DNA from: Paracoccus xiamenensis
Lineage (GTDB): Bacteria; Pseudomonadota; Alphaproteobacteria; Rhodobacterales; Rhodobacteraceae
Assembly (NCBI RefSeq): GCF_011308835.1
Contig: NZ_JAAOHY010000009.1
Span: 1 to 64,000 of the forward strand
Reading direction: 5' to 3'
DNA length: 64,000 nucleotides
Shown here: one piece after another, positions 49,615-58,890 of the stretch
Layout: every line of letters begins with the position of its first letter
Position numbering within the stretch: position 1 is the first letter of the stretch
Translations under genes and position numbers: made by a program
The notes under the pieces: generated by a model
Seen by the model: only the letters and a program-made list of their open reading frames with translations
Told to the model about the DNA's origin: nothing
Database searches by the model: none

Positions 49615-49956
49615 ATGTCTACTGTTACCGCCACGGATGCCGCACTTGAACTGATTGCCGAGATCGCCGCCGATCACGGGCCTGTCCTGTTCCATCAGTC
49701 AGGCGGCTGTTGCGACGGGTCGTCGCCGATGTGCTATCCGCAGAATGACTTCAGGATCAGCGAGCGTGACGTGAAACTGGGAGAGATCGGCGGCGCGCCG
49801 TTCTATATCTCGGCCAGCCAATACGAGACCTGGAAGCATACCGATCTGATCATCGACGTGGTGCCGGGCCGGGGCGGCATGTTCAGCCTGGATAACGGCC
49901 GCGAAAAGCGCTTTCTGACCCGGTCCGAGATCTGCGCGGTCCCACCCGCCAGCTGA
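49615..49956 (+). CDS. DUF779 protein
   Basis: 113 residues. The family pattern is complete: ELIAEIAADHGPVLFHQSGG and CCDGSSPMCYPQNDF with three cysteines, then GEIGGAPFYISASQYETWKH and FSLDNGREKRFLTRSEIC. Members are nearly always next to an acetaldehyde-type aldehyde dehydrogenase, as here. Function is unknown. The conserved Cys cluster suggests metal binding or redox help to the dehydrogenase. Confidence 0.9.
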   Translation: MSTVTATDAALELIAEIAADHGPVLFHQSGGCCDGSSPMCYPQNDFRISERDVKLGEIGGAPFYISASQYETWKHTDLIIDVVPGRGGMFSLDNGREKRFLTRSEICAVPPAS

Positions 49957-50114
49957 GCTTGCGGCGCAGGGCCGGTTATCAGCGGTCATCGCCGCGGGTG
50001 CTTGACCCGGCAAGTCGGCGGGCATAGGCACGGGGGCAGGGCATATGCCCGGATCACCCCCTTCCAGACAGGCCGAAGATGAACGCGCCCGTTTAAAGCC
50101 CGCTTCGCGGCATC

Positions 50115-51026
50115 ATGCTGAAATGTCTCAGCGTAACGGTCTTCACCATCATGGCGGCGATCGTAAAGGCGACCTCGGACGGGGGCACGGGTGTGCCCGC
50201 GGGCCAGCAGGTCTTCTTCCGGTCCTTCTTCGCAATTCCGGTGATCCTTTTGTGGCTGGTCTGGCGGGGCGAGCTGTCGGTCGGCCTGCGCACTTTTCGC
50301 CCGATGGGGCATTTTTATCGCGGCATCATCGGCACCGCTGCGATGGGGCTGGGATTCTGGGGGCTGTCGCTGCTGCCTTTCCCCGAAGTGGTCGCCATCG
50401 GCTATGCCGCGCCGCTGCTGGTGGTGATCTTCGCGGCGATGTTTCTGGGCGAAAACGTGCGGCTGTTCCGGCTGTCCATGGTGGTGCTGGGGCTGCTGGG
50501 CGTGCTGATCGTGCTGTCGCCGCAGCTGGGGCTGGGCGGATCAGGCACCCCCGATTATCAGCGCACACTGGGCGCGGTGGTCACGCTGGGCGGGGCCTGC
50601 TGCGCGGCGCTGGCGCAGATCTTCGTGCGCAAGCTGGTCCAGCAGGAACGCACCTCGGCCATCGTCTTCTGGTTTTCCGTCACTTCGACCGTGCTGGGGC
50701 TGCTGACGCTGCCCTTCGGCTGGGTGATGCCGGATGCGGGGACGCTGGCGCTGCTGATTACCATCGGGATCCTGGGCGGGATCGGGCAGATCTTCCTGAC
50801 CTCGGCCTATCGGTTTGGCGAGGCCTCGCTGGTGGCGCCCTTCGAATATGTCTCGATGGTGCTGTCGGTGGCGATCGGCTGGTACCTGTTCGGCGAGGCG
50901 GCGACGACGACCATGCTGTTCGGTGCCTCGCTGGTGATCCTCGCCGGGATCCTGATCATCTGGCGAGAGCGTCAGCTGGGGCTGGAACGCAGCCGGCAGC
51001 GCAAGGCAATGACGCCGCAGGGCTAG
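50115..51026 (+). CDS. EamA/DMT-family membrane exporter, probably re-started after an upstream stop
   Basis: 303 residues with ten hydrophobic segments in the two-repeat EamA pattern: VFFRSFFAIPVILLWLVWRG, GLGFWGLSLLPFPEVVAIGY and AAPLLVVIFAAMFLGENV, and in repeat two SLVAPFEYVSMVLSVAIGWY. The ATG at 50115 lacks a clear ribosome site. Thirty-six bases upstream, in frame, ATG at 50079 opens M-N-A-P-V and then meets TAA (50094-50096), followed by SPLRGI before the present start. The ancestral N-terminus therefore seems to have been cut by a nonsense change. DMT proteins export amino acids or metabolites. Substrate unknown. Confidence 0.8.
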   Translation: MLKCLSVTVFTIMAAIVKATSDGGTGVPAGQQVFFRSFFAIPVILLWLVWRGELSVGLRTFRPMGHFYRGIIGTAAMGLGFWGLSLLPFPEVVAIGYAAPLLVVIFAAMFLGENVRLFRLSMVVLGLLGVLIVLSPQLGLGGSGTPDYQRTLGAVVTLGGACCAALAQIFVRKLVQQERTSAIVFWFSVTSTVLGLLTLPFGWVMPDAGTLALLITIGILGGIGQIFLTSAYRFGEASLVAPFEYVSMVLSVAIGWYLFGEAATTTMLFGASLVILAGILIIWRERQLGLERSRQRKAMTPQG

Positions 51027-51027
51027 A

Positions 51028-51633
51028 CTAGCCCCGCGCGCGATCCCACAGCGCGACCAGTTCGGCCGCGCGGGCGGCGACGGTATCGGGCGCGTCTCCG
51101 GGGCGATAAAGGCCCGAACCCACGCCGATCCCCGATGCGCCCGCCGCCAGCCAGTCCGGCAGCGTCTGCGCGTTCACACCGCCCACGGCGTAGCAGGGCA
51201 GATCCGGCGGCAGCACCGCGCGCATGGCCTTCAGCCCGACCGGGCCGACCAGCTCGCCCGGGAACAGCTTGATGCCGGTGGCGCCGGCGTCGATGGCGGC
51301 GAAGGCCTCGGTCGGGGTCATCACGCCGGGAAAGCTGTCCAGCCCGGCCTTGCGGGTGGCGCGGATCACCTCGGGCGCGCAATTGGGCGAGACGATCAGC
51401 CGCCCGCCAAGGGCTGCCACGGCCTCGACTTCGGCCACGCGCAGGACGGTGCCGGCGCCGATCTGCGCCTGATCGCCAAAGGCCTCAATCATTGCGCCGA
51501 TGCTGGTCATCGCCTCGGGCGAATTCAGCGGCACCTCGATCAGGGTGATGCCGGCCCCGATCAGGGCGCGGGCGGTGGGGACGGCCTCGGGCGGGGTGAT
51601 GCCGCGCAGGATGGCGATGATGGGGCGGGTCAT
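51028..51633 (-). CDS. dgoA: 2-dehydro-3-deoxy-6-phosphogalactonate aldolase
   Basis: 201 residues from the ATG at 51633 ([20 protein letters not shown]), overlapping the dgoK stop. It is a class I KDPG/KDPGal aldolase: Glu in [34 protein letters not shown] and the Schiff-base Lys in [32 protein letters not shown] is phosphate-binding. It splits KDPGal into pyruvate and glyceraldehyde 3-phosphate, the last step of oxidative galactose use. Last gene of the operon. Confidence 0.92.
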   Translation of the reverse strand: MTRPIIAILRGITPPEAVPTARALIGAGITLIEVPLNSPEAMTSIGAMIEAFGDQAQIGAGTVLRVAEVEAVAALGGRLIVSPNCAPEVIRATRKAGLDSFPGVMTPTEAFAAIDAGATGIKLFPGELVGPVGLKAMRAVLPPDLPCYAVGGVNAQTLPDWLAAGASGIGVGSGLYRPGDAPDTVAARAAELVALWDRARG

Positions 51634-52526
51634 GAGAGGTCCTTTCGGAAGGCTTGCCAGGCGGACCACAGGCCCGCACGCGTGGCGGCATCGGCATCGC
51701 CGATCACCGGGGCGGCACCCTGCTGGCGCAGGGCGGCATCGTAAAGTGCGGCCAGCCGCGGCGCGCCGACGATCAGCACCTGCTGACCCAGCCAATTGGC
51801 GCGGGCGGCCCCCAGATCCAGCCCGATCAGCGTCCCCGACAGCCGGTCAGTCGCCTGCGCGGGGTCGGGCTGGTCCACCAGCCCCGCCGCACGAAGCTGG
51901 AACAGCTTGGCCCAGGCCAGATGCGGCTGCGACAGCGACGTTGCCAGCGCGTCCTGAAAACCGGGCGATTCCGGGTCGACTTGGGTGTCGGACAGGCCAA
52001 AGCGCAGCACCGACTGGCGCGACAGCAGGGCATAGATCTCGCCCGTCATCACGGTCTGGAAGTTGACGATCTCGCCGGCAGAGATTCGCGCCCATTTCGT
52101 ATGCGTGCCGGGCAGGCAGATGATGCCGTCGAAATCGGGCTGGGCGGCCAGAATGCCGGCGATCTGGGTTTCTTCGCCGCGCATCACCTCGGGCGGGTGC
52201 TGCTGCATGACGCCGCCGGCGATCAGCACCGGGCGGCCGCCGGGATCGTCCGGCACCGGCGTCAGTGTCGGCGTGGCCGGGCAGGGGACGGTGCGGTATG
52301 GCACCTCGACCCAGCCCTGACGCGCACCGACCATGCCGCAGGCGATGACCGGCAGCGGGGCCCAGCCTTCGGTCATGCGGGTCAGTTCCGCGGCGAAATC
52401 CTCTGGCCCGGTCATCGCGCCCATGCCCCGGTCAGAGCTGCGCATCTCGACCACATCCATCCCCGCCATCGCCCAAAGCCGCAGGTTCGAGGTGCCCCAA
52501 TCGGCGGCGATCCAGTCGGCGCTCAT
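51630..52526 (-). CDS. dgoK: 2-dehydro-3-deoxygalactonokinase
   Basis: 298 residues, ATGA overlap with galM upstream. DgoK motifs: [15 protein letters not shown] at the ATP-binding start, [40 protein letters not shown] (phosphate-2 loop) and [15 protein letters not shown]. It phosphorylates 2-keto-3-deoxygalactonate at C6 for DgoA, which follows. The pair fixes the operon as a galactose (or galactonate) route. Confidence 0.92.
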   Translation of the reverse strand: MSADWIAADWGTSNLRLWAMAGMDVVEMRSSDRGMGAMTGPEDFAAELTRMTEGWAPLPVIACGMVGARQGWVEVPYRTVPCPATPTLTPVPDDPGGRPVLIAGGVMQQHPPEVMRGEETQIAGILAAQPDFDGIICLPGTHTKWARISAGEIVNFQTVMTGEIYALLSRQSVLRFGLSDTQVDPESPGFQDALATSLSQPHLAWAKLFQLRAAGLVDQPDPAQATDRLSGTLIGLDLGAARANWLGQQVLIVGAPRLAALYDAALRQQGAAPVIGDADAATRAGLWSAWQAFRKDLS

Positions 52527-53512
52527 GCCGGCACCGGGGCGAAGCGGTAATGGGTTTCGGCGGTCCAGATCTGGCCGGGGCGCAGGATGCTGTCGGGGAA
52601 ATCGGGGCGGTTCGGCGCGTCGGGCCAGCCTTGGGTTTCCAGTGCCACCCCCGCAAAGGGTCCGTATCGCCGCCCGTCCAGCCCGCCAAGATCGCTCATT
52701 CCTGCCCCGTCATAGAATTGCAGCCCGCAGGCCGTTGTCGCGACTGTCATCGCAATGCCGGCGCTTCCGGTCAACCTTGCGATGTCGCGCAAAGGGGCTA
52801 AGCCGTCGGAAAGGCAGAAATTATGGTCATAGCCGCCCGGGCCGATCAGACGCGGCCGGCGGAAATCGAAGGCAGTGCCGGCCACCGGCGCGGGCGGACC
52901 GGCGGGGATCAGGTCGTCATCAATCGGCAGGTAATGGTCCGCCGCGATTTCCAGTTGGTGGCCGCGAATATCGCCGCGCCCGTCCAGGTCGAAATAGCCG
53001 TGATGGGCAAGGCTGCACGGTGTCGGCGCATCGGTTTCGGCGCGCAGCGACAGGCGCAGTGCGCGCTTGCCAAGGCTGATCCGTACGGTGATGCGCAGAT
53101 TGCCGGGAAAGCCCATATGGCCATCGGGCAGGTCCAACACCAGCAGGACCGCATCGGCCCGCTGCGCCGCGACCTGCCAGATCTGCGCATGGGTGCCCTC
53201 GGTTCCGCCATGCAGCGTATGGCGGCCCCGGAAATTTGCATCGGTCCGATACTCGCGCCCGTCCAGCGTAAAGCCCGCGCCCCCGATCCGGTTGGCGAAG
53301 CGTCCGACAAGCGCGCCGAAATAACAGCCCTCGGCCAGATAGGGCGCGAGGTCGTCAAATCCCAGCACCAGCGGATGATCCACGCCTTCCATCCGCAGGT
53401 CCTGCACGGTGGCGCCCAGCGTCAGCACCCGCGCCGTCAGCCCGCCGCCGGTCAGGGTCAGGGCGTGGACGGTGCGGCCATCGGGCAGGGTGCCGAATGG
53501 CGTTGGCGTCAT
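52523..53512 (-). CDS. galM: Aldose 1-epimerase (mutarotase)
   Basis: 329 residues from the ATG at 53512, ATGA-coupled to the lactonase gene. Active-site residues are visible: His in CSLAHHGYFDLDG and the base Glu in GVALETQGWPDAPNRPDFPD. GALVGRFANRIGGAGFTLDG and GYDHNFCLSD are other GalM motifs. It equilibrates alpha and beta anomers so that galactose 1-dehydrogenase receives the right one. Confidence 0.92.
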   Translation of the reverse strand: MTPTPFGTLPDGRTVHALTLTGGGLTARVLTLGATVQDLRMEGVDHPLVLGFDDLAPYLAEGCYFGALVGRFANRIGGAGFTLDGREYRTDANFRGRHTLHGGTEGTHAQIWQVAAQRADAVLLVLDLPDGHMGFPGNLRITVRISLGKRALRLSLRAETDAPTPCSLAHHGYFDLDGRGDIRGHQLEIAADHYLPIDDDLIPAGPPAPVAGTAFDFRRPRLIGPGGYDHNFCLSDGLAPLRDIARLTGSAGIAMTVATTACGLQFYDGAGMSDLGGLDGRRYGPFAGVALETQGWPDAPNRPDFPDSILRPGQIWTAETHYRFAPVPA

Positions 53513-54351
53513 AACAGGATCCGGGGTTCCGGCAGCCCCGGTGCTGGGGCCGGGACCAGCCAGGTCTGGCCCTGTGCGGGATCGGGATGGTCGATCCCCT
53601 CGCGCGCGGTGGTGACCAGAAGCTCGGCAAGATCCGGGCCACCAAGCGCCGGGCAACTGGCATGGCTGCCGCCGACGGCGGTACGGTCCAGCAGCTTTCC
53701 CTCGGGGTCGAAACGCAGCACCGCGCCATCGCCCCAGCAGGCCACGCAAAAGGCGCCGCTGCTGTCGATCACCGCGCCATCGGGACTGAGCCCCTGCGGC
53801 GCGAGGTCGAGATACAGCGCGCGTTCACCCTCGGGCCAGCCCTCTGGGTCGAGCGGTTGGCGCCAGACCTTGGCGGTCGGCGTGTCGGTATAGAAGGCCG
53901 TGCGGCCATCGGCGGCAAAGCAGATGGCGTTGGGGATGGTGATGTCCTCGACCAGGGCGCGCAGCGTTCCGCGATACCAGCGCCAGATGGTGCCGGCGTG
54001 AGGCCGGGCCGTCTTGTCCATGGTCCCGACCCAGAACCCGCCCTGTCGGTCGGCGCGGCCGTCATTGGACCGGGTGGCGAAATTCTCGGCCTCGATTTCC
54101 ACCAACGGTTCCTCGGTGCCGCTGGTCAGGTCCAGAACCGTCAGCCCGGTTTCGGTGGCGACCAGCAGGCGGTTTTCGTCGACCCAGCCGGCGGCCGAGG
54201 CGATGCGGCCCAGCCGCCATTCCAGCGGACCCGAGGCATCCCGCGACAGCAGCCGGCCCTCCAGCACGTCGAACCAGAAGAACTGCTGGCGCAGCGGGTG
54301 CCAGAATGCGCCCTCGCCCAGAAAACAACTTCGATCATCGAAAGGCGTCAT
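53509..54351 (-). CDS. SMP-30/gluconolactonase-like sugar lactonase
   Basis: 280 residues from the ATG at 54351, coupled to both neighbours. Six-bladed propeller features: FLGEGAFWHPLRQQFFWFDV with the metal Glu, VATETGLTVLDLTSG, RQGGFWVGTMDKTARPHAG, and PDGAVIDSSGAFCVACWGDG with a metal Asp. It opens the lactone made by galactose 1-dehydrogenase (galactonolactone) to galactonate. A role on arabinonolactone is also possible. Confidence 0.9.
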   Translation of the reverse strand: MTPFDDRSCFLGEGAFWHPLRQQFFWFDVLEGRLLSRDASGPLEWRLGRIASAAGWVDENRLLVATETGLTVLDLTSGTEEPLVEIEAENFATRSNDGRADRQGGFWVGTMDKTARPHAGTIWRWYRGTLRALVEDITIPNAICFAADGRTAFYTDTPTAKVWRQPLDPEGWPEGERALYLDLAPQGLSPDGAVIDSSGAFCVACWGDGAVLRFDPEGKLLDRTAVGGSHASCPALGGPDLAELLVTTAREGIDHPDPAQGQTWLVPAPAPGLPEPRILL

Positions 54352-55322
54352 GCGGCGTCTCCGGCAAGGCGGGATCGTGACAGCTTCACCAGCCCATTCT
54401 GCAACAGGATGAACAACAGCAGAAGTACGCCGATCACGATTTTTGTCCACCAGCTGGACAGCGTGCCGTCAAAGACGATGTAGGTCTGGATCAGCCCCAT
54501 GGTCAGGACGCCCACCAGCGTGCCGAAGACATACCCGGCGCCGCCCGTCAGCAGCGTCCCCCCGATCACCACGGCGGCGATGGCGGTCAGTTCCGTCCCC
54601 ACCGTCGCCAGCGAATAGCCAGAGCCGGTATAGACCGAGAAGACGATCCCCGACAGCCCCGCCATCAGCCCTGAAAAGGCATAGACGAGCATGGTCGTGC
54701 GCCCCTGCCGCACCCCCATCAGCCGCGCCGTCGCCTCGCCCCCGCCAAGGGCGTAAAGGCTGGTGCCAAAGCGGGTCCGGTGGGCCAGGATCATCCCGGC
54801 CAGCACGGTTGCCAGCATGGTGACGCCGATCAGCGTCAGCCGTCCCTTGCCCGGCATCAGCCAATAGGCCCGCTGCAGGGTTTCATAGAACGGGTGCTGG
54901 ATCGGCACGGAATCGATCGACAGCATATAGGCCGCGCCGCGCGCCAGAAACATCCCGGCCAACGTGACGATAAAGGCGGGCATGGCCAGCCGGTCGATCA
55001 GAAATCCCATCGCCGCGCCGAAGGTGGTGGTCAGTGCCAGCAGCAGCGCAAAGACCACCAGCGGATGCAGCGAGGTGTCGCGCAGCAGCACGGCGATGAA
55101 GACCCCGGAAAAGGCGATGACACTGCCGACTGACAGGTCGATCCCGCCCGACAGGATCACCAGCGTCATCCCGACCGCGACGATGCCCAGATACGCGTTG
55201 TCGGTCAGCAGGTTGCCGATCACCCGCGTCGACAGGATGTTCGGAAATTGCAGCCAGCACAGCAGGTAAGCCACCAGAAAGATGGCGATGGTGGCGTAAA
55301 GGGGCAGGGCGCGGGCGTTCAC
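54348..55322 (-). CDS. Sugar ABC transporter permease (YjfF-like)
   Basis: 324 residues with a GTG start at 55322 that overlaps the previous permease stop (GTGA); no ATG stands nearby. There are eight to ten helices with the BPD_transp_2 signature GMTLVILSGGIDLSVGSVIA and later LGGGEATARLMGVRQGRTTM, VVIGGTLLTGGAGYVFGTL. It pairs with the second permease (55319-56329) as YtfT/YjfF do for galactofuranose. Confidence 0.9.
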   Translation of the reverse strand: MNARALPLYATIAIFLVAYLLCWLQFPNILSTRVIGNLLTDNAYLGIVAVGMTLVILSGGIDLSVGSVIAFSGVFIAVLLRDTSLHPLVVFALLLALTTTFGAAMGFLIDRLAMPAFIVTLAGMFLARGAAYMLSIDSVPIQHPFYETLQRAYWLMPGKGRLTLIGVTMLATVLAGMILAHRTRFGTSLYALGGGEATARLMGVRQGRTTMLVYAFSGLMAGLSGIVFSVYTGSGYSLATVGTELTAIAAVVIGGTLLTGGAGYVFGTLVGVLTMGLIQTYIVFDGTLSSWWTKIVIGVLLLLFILLQNGLVKLSRSRLAGDAA

Positions 55323-56329
55323 GGGCGGGCTCCGGCTGCGGGTTGCGGGGCGGTGCGGGTGTCGCGCCAGACGCGCCACTCGGCGGCGATGCGGGGCGAT
55401 TGCAGGATCAGGATGACCAGCACCAGCCCGGCCTTGATGACAAGGTTGTATTCCGACGGAAACCCGGCCAGCAGGATGCCGGTGTCGATGGTCTGGATGA
55501 TCAGCGCCCCCAGCAGCGAGGCGAGGATGGAGAACCGCCCGCCCAGCAGCGAATTGCCGCCGATCACCACCGCAAGGATGGCGTCCAGTTCCAGCCACAG
55601 CCCGGCATTATTGGCATCGGCGCCGCGAATATCGGCGGTGACGACGATCCCCGCCAGCGCCGCGCACAGCCCCGAGGCGATATAGACCGCGATCAGCAGC
55701 ACGGTGGCGTTGACGCCGGCAAGCGCGCTGGCGCGGCGGTTGATGCCGATGGCCTCGATCAGCAGGCCAAGCGCTGTGCGCCGCATCAGCAGCGCCGCTC
55801 CGATCCCGGTCGCCAGCCACAGCCATGCCGGGAACGGCAGGCCCAGAAACGTGCCAGAGCCGAAAAAGGCGAACCCTGGATTGGTGAAGGTCAGGATGCG
55901 CCCTTCGGTAATCAGCTGGGCGATGCCGCGGCCCATTGTCATCAGGATCAGCGTGGCCACAAAGGGCTGGATGCCCACCACCGCCACCAGCGCGCCGTTC
56001 CACAGCCCGGCAAGCGCGCCCGCACCAAGCGCCAGCAACAGCGCCGGGACCAGCCCCCAGCCGCCGGCGATGGCCCAGGCAGCGAACGCGCCGCAGATCG
56101 CCATGATGGTGCCGACCGACAGGTCGATGCCGCGCGTGGCGATCACCAGCGTCATGCCGGTCGCCAGCAGCGCCACCGGGGCCACGCGTTTCAGCACGTC
56201 GATCACCGGCCCGACCAGACGGCCGTCATTGACCGAGATGTTCAGAAAGCCCGGAAAAACCAGCGTCACCAGCAGCGCCAGCGCCGCCAGCGCGATCAGT
56301 TGCGGGGCAAGCCGTTTCAACAGCGGCAT
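55319..56329 (-). CDS. Sugar ABC transporter permease (YtfT-like)
   Basis: 336 residues. BPD_transp_2 family: GMTLVIATRGIDLSVGTIMA early, EAIGINRRASALAGVNATVL, and VVIGGNSLLGGRFSILASLL late. The ATG shares its A with the ATPase stop (TGATG). The duplicated permease in one operon matches the YtfQRT-YjfF importer design. Confidence 0.9.
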   Translation of the reverse strand: MPLLKRLAPQLIALAALALLVTLVFPGFLNISVNDGRLVGPVIDVLKRVAPVALLATGMTLVIATRGIDLSVGTIMAICGAFAAWAIAGGWGLVPALLLALGAGALAGLWNGALVAVVGIQPFVATLILMTMGRGIAQLITEGRILTFTNPGFAFFGSGTFLGLPFPAWLWLATGIGAALLMRRTALGLLIEAIGINRRASALAGVNATVLLIAVYIASGLCAALAGIVVTADIRGADANNAGLWLELDAILAVVIGGNSLLGGRFSILASLLGALIIQTIDTGILLAGFPSEYNLVIKAGLVLVILILQSPRIAAEWRVWRDTRTAPQPAAGARP

Positions 56330-57825
56330 CAGGCGGCCTCCTCTGGGGTTGCGATGGCGCGCATGATCGCATCTGCGGTGACGCGGGGGCCGGTCAGTTC
56401 GGCCACATGGCGGCGGTCACGCACCACGATGACTCGGTCGGCCACGGCGACCAGCTCGTCGATTTCGCTGCTGATGACCAGAAGCGACATGCCGGCATCG
56501 GTCAGGTCGTGGATCAGGCGCAGGATCTCGGCATGGGCGCCGACATCGATGCCTCGGGTCGGTTCGTCAAGGATCAGAAAGCGCGGATTCATCGCCAGCC
56601 AGCGCGCCAGCACCGCCTTTTGCTGGTTGCCGCCCGAAAGCTCGCCAATCGGCTTTTCCCGGCCCGAGGTGCGGATGTCCAGCCGCCGGATGAAGTCATC
56701 GGCCAGCCGGTTCTGTTCGGCGCGCGGGATCGGCCGCGCCCAGCCTTGGCGCGCCTGAAGCCCGAGGATGATGTTCTCGCGGATGGACAGATCGGCGATG
56801 ATGCCGTCGGTCTTGCGGTCCTCGGGGACGAAACCAAAGCCCGCCGCGATGGCGGCGCGCGGACTGTGCAGGTCCAGCGGGCCGCTGCCGTCGCGCGCCG
56901 TGCCGTCCTGTGCGGGCGGAGTGCCGAACATCAGCTGGGCGCTTTCGGTGCGCCCGGCACCCAGAAGGCCGGCCAGACCCACGACCTCGCCCGCGCCGAT
57001 CTTCAGATCGAAGGGGGCGATCATGCCATTGCGGCCAAACCCCTGAAATTCCAGCAGCGGCGCGTGTTCCGCCGCGGCCTCGGGCGCGGGATGCAGGATC
57101 TCGTCTTCCAGCGCGCGGCCCAGCATATGTTCGATCAGCGCCATCCGGTCCAGGTCGGCGGTGCGTTCGGTGGTGATCTTGCGGCCATTGCGCAGAACGG
57201 TGATGCGGTCCGAAAGCTCGAACACCTGATCGAGGAAATGGGACACAAAGATGATCCCCAACCCGCGCGCACGCAGGCCGCGCACGACCTCGAAGACCAT
57301 CTGCACCTCGCGCGCATCAAGGCTGGCTGTGGGCTCGTCCAGGATCAGTACTTTGCCCGACAGGGCCACGGCGCGGGCGATGGCGATGATCTGCTGGATG
57401 GCGACCGAATAGCTGCCGAGATCGCGGCTGACGTCGATGTCCAGCCCGTATTGGGCCAGCATGGCGCGGGCCTCGGCGCGCATGGCGCGGTTGTCGATCA
57501 GCCCGAAGCGGCGCGGCTCGCGCCCGAAGATCAGGTTCTGCGCCACGGTCAGGTTGGGCAGCAGGTTGACCTCTTGATAGACGGTGCCGATGCCCAGATC
57601 CTGCGCCTCGACGGTTGATTTCGGGTCGATCGGCGCCGCATCCAGCGTGATCGTGCCGCCGTCGCGCAGATAGGCGCCGGTCAGGCATTTGATCAGTGTC
57701 GACTTGCCTGCGCCGTTTTCGCCCAGCAGGGCGTGGACCTCGCCCGCCGCCAGATCGAAATCCACGGCGTCAAGGGCGCGGGTGCCCGGGAATGTCTTGG
57801 TCAGGGACCGGATGGACAGAAGCAT
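56329..57825 (-). CDS. Sugar ABC transporter ATPase with two nucleotide-binding domains (YtfR-like)
   Basis: 498 residues from the ATG at 57825 with AGGAGG seven bases upstream. First domain: Walker A GENGAGKSTLIKCLTG and Walker B VLILDEPTASLD. Second domain: the Walker A counterpart is degenerate (GLLGAGRTESAQL), signature ELSGGNQQKAVLARWLA and Walker B FLILDEPTRGID. This is normal for RbsA/MglA/YtfR-type importers. It powers uptake through the two permeases that follow. Confidence 0.93.
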   Translation of the reverse strand: MLLSIRSLTKTFPGTRALDAVDFDLAAGEVHALLGENGAGKSTLIKCLTGAYLRDGGTITLDAAPIDPKSTVEAQDLGIGTVYQEVNLLPNLTVAQNLIFGREPRRFGLIDNRAMRAEARAMLAQYGLDIDVSRDLGSYSVAIQQIIAIARAVALSGKVLILDEPTASLDAREVQMVFEVVRGLRARGLGIIFVSHFLDQVFELSDRITVLRNGRKITTERTADLDRMALIEHMLGRALEDEILHPAPEAAAEHAPLLEFQGFGRNGMIAPFDLKIGAGEVVGLAGLLGAGRTESAQLMFGTPPAQDGTARDGSGPLDLHSPRAAIAAGFGFVPEDRKTDGIIADLSIRENIILGLQARQGWARPIPRAEQNRLADDFIRRLDIRTSGREKPIGELSGGNQQKAVLARWLAMNPRFLILDEPTRGIDVGAHAEILRLIHDLTDAGMSLLVISSEIDELVAVADRVIVVRDRRHVAELTGPRVTADAIMRAIATPEEAA

Positions 57826-57842
57826 CGCCGCCTCCTGTTGGG

Positions 57843-57867
57843 GCCGGGCCGCGCGGGGCGGCCCGGC
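57843..57867 (-). other. GC-rich stem-loop between the binding protein and ATPase genes
   Basis: GCCGGGCCGC (57843-57852) can pair with GGCGGCCCGGC (57857-57867) apart from a one-base bulge. It sits nine bases after the binding-protein stop, with no U-tract. The placement is the usual one for raising binding-protein output over the membrane subunits. Confidence 0.65.
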
Positions 57868-57875
57868 GGCGGATA

Positions 57876-58835
57876 TCAGTAACCCAGACCCTTGCGGCGT
57901 TCGTATTCGCCGGCCGGATCGTCGGCCTGGGTGAACAGCTTCGATTCCGTCTGGATGAACTTCGCCGGCTCGGTGCCATCCGCCCAATAGGCCGCCAGCG
58001 CGTCGAAGGCGGGCCCGGCCATGTTGGGCGTCAGTTCGACCGTGGCATTCGCCTCGCCCGCAGCCATCGCCTGGAACAGGTCCGGCACCCCGTCGATGGA
58101 CACGATCAGGATATCCTCGCCCGGCTTCAGCCCGGCCTCCTTGATGGCCTGAATGGCACCGACGGCCATGTCATCATTATGGGCGTAAAGCGCGCAGATA
58201 TCCTTGCCGCCGTTTTCGGCCTGCAGGAAGCTTTCCATCACCTCCTTGCCCTGGGCGCGGGTGAAATCGCCGGTCTGGCTGCGCACGATTTCCAGATTGT
58301 CGTGGCCCGAGATGGCGTTTTCAAAGCCGGTCTTGCGGTCGATGGCCGGGCTGGATCCGGTGGTGCCCTGCAATTCGACGATGCGGCATTCCGCATCGCC
58401 CACAGTGCCCGCCAGCCATTCGCCTGCAACCTCGCCCTCATGCACAAGGTTCGACCCTACCGCGGTCAGATACAGATCGTCGGCGCTGTCGACCTGACGG
58501 TCCAGAAGGACGACCGGGATCTCGGCTTCCTTGGCTTCTTCCAGCACCGAATCCCAGCCGGTGGCGACAACGGGCGCCAGCAGGATCGCATCCACCCCTT
58601 GCGCGATAAAGGACCGGATCGCGGCAATCTGGTTTTCCTGCTTTTGCTGGGCATCGGCGAATTGCAGTTGCAGGCCGCGCTCCTCGGCCTGTTGCCGGGT
58701 CAGCGTGGTTTCGGCCGCGCGCCAACCGGATTCCGATCCGATCTGCGAAAAGCCGACGGTTTCGCCCTCTGCCAGCGCGGCCGAGGCCGAAATCGCCAGC
58801 GCGGCTGCGGTGGTCATCAGAAACTTGGTGGTCAT
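57876..58835 (-). CDS. Sugar ABC transporter substrate-binding protein (YtfQ-like)
   Basis: 319 residues. Signal peptide MTTKFLMTTAAALAISASAA (end near ALA-EG), GGAGG six bases before the ATG. Ligand-binding motifs as in YtfQ: VGFSQIGSESGWRAAETTLT, DAQQKQENQIAAIRSFIAQG, ALYAHNDDMAVGAIQAIKEA and VSIDGVPDLFQAMAAGEANA. In E. coli YtfQ binds galactofuranose and galactopyranose, which suits the operon. Confidence 0.9.
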   Translation of the reverse strand: MTTKFLMTTAAALAISASAALAEGETVGFSQIGSESGWRAAETTLTRQQAEERGLQLQFADAQQKQENQIAAIRSFIAQGVDAILLAPVVATGWDSVLEEAKEAEIPVVLLDRQVDSADDLYLTAVGSNLVHEGEVAGEWLAGTVGDAECRIVELQGTTGSSPAIDRKTGFENAISGHDNLEIVRSQTGDFTRAQGKEVMESFLQAENGGKDICALYAHNDDMAVGAIQAIKEAGLKPGEDILIVSIDGVPDLFQAMAAGEANATVELTPNMAGPAFDALAAYWADGTEPAKFIQTESKLFTQADDPAGEYERRKGLGY

Positions 58836-58890
58836 GGTCTTCCTCCCTTGGTTTTATTCACTGGTCTGGTCGATTGGCCGGACCCCCCGC

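Noticed and set aside
50045-50114. Alternative upstream start frame (ATG at 50045) for a protein over the EamA gene
   Set aside because: It is in a different frame that gives low-complexity Arg/Ala/Gly sequence. The EamA membrane pattern is in the frame of 50115.
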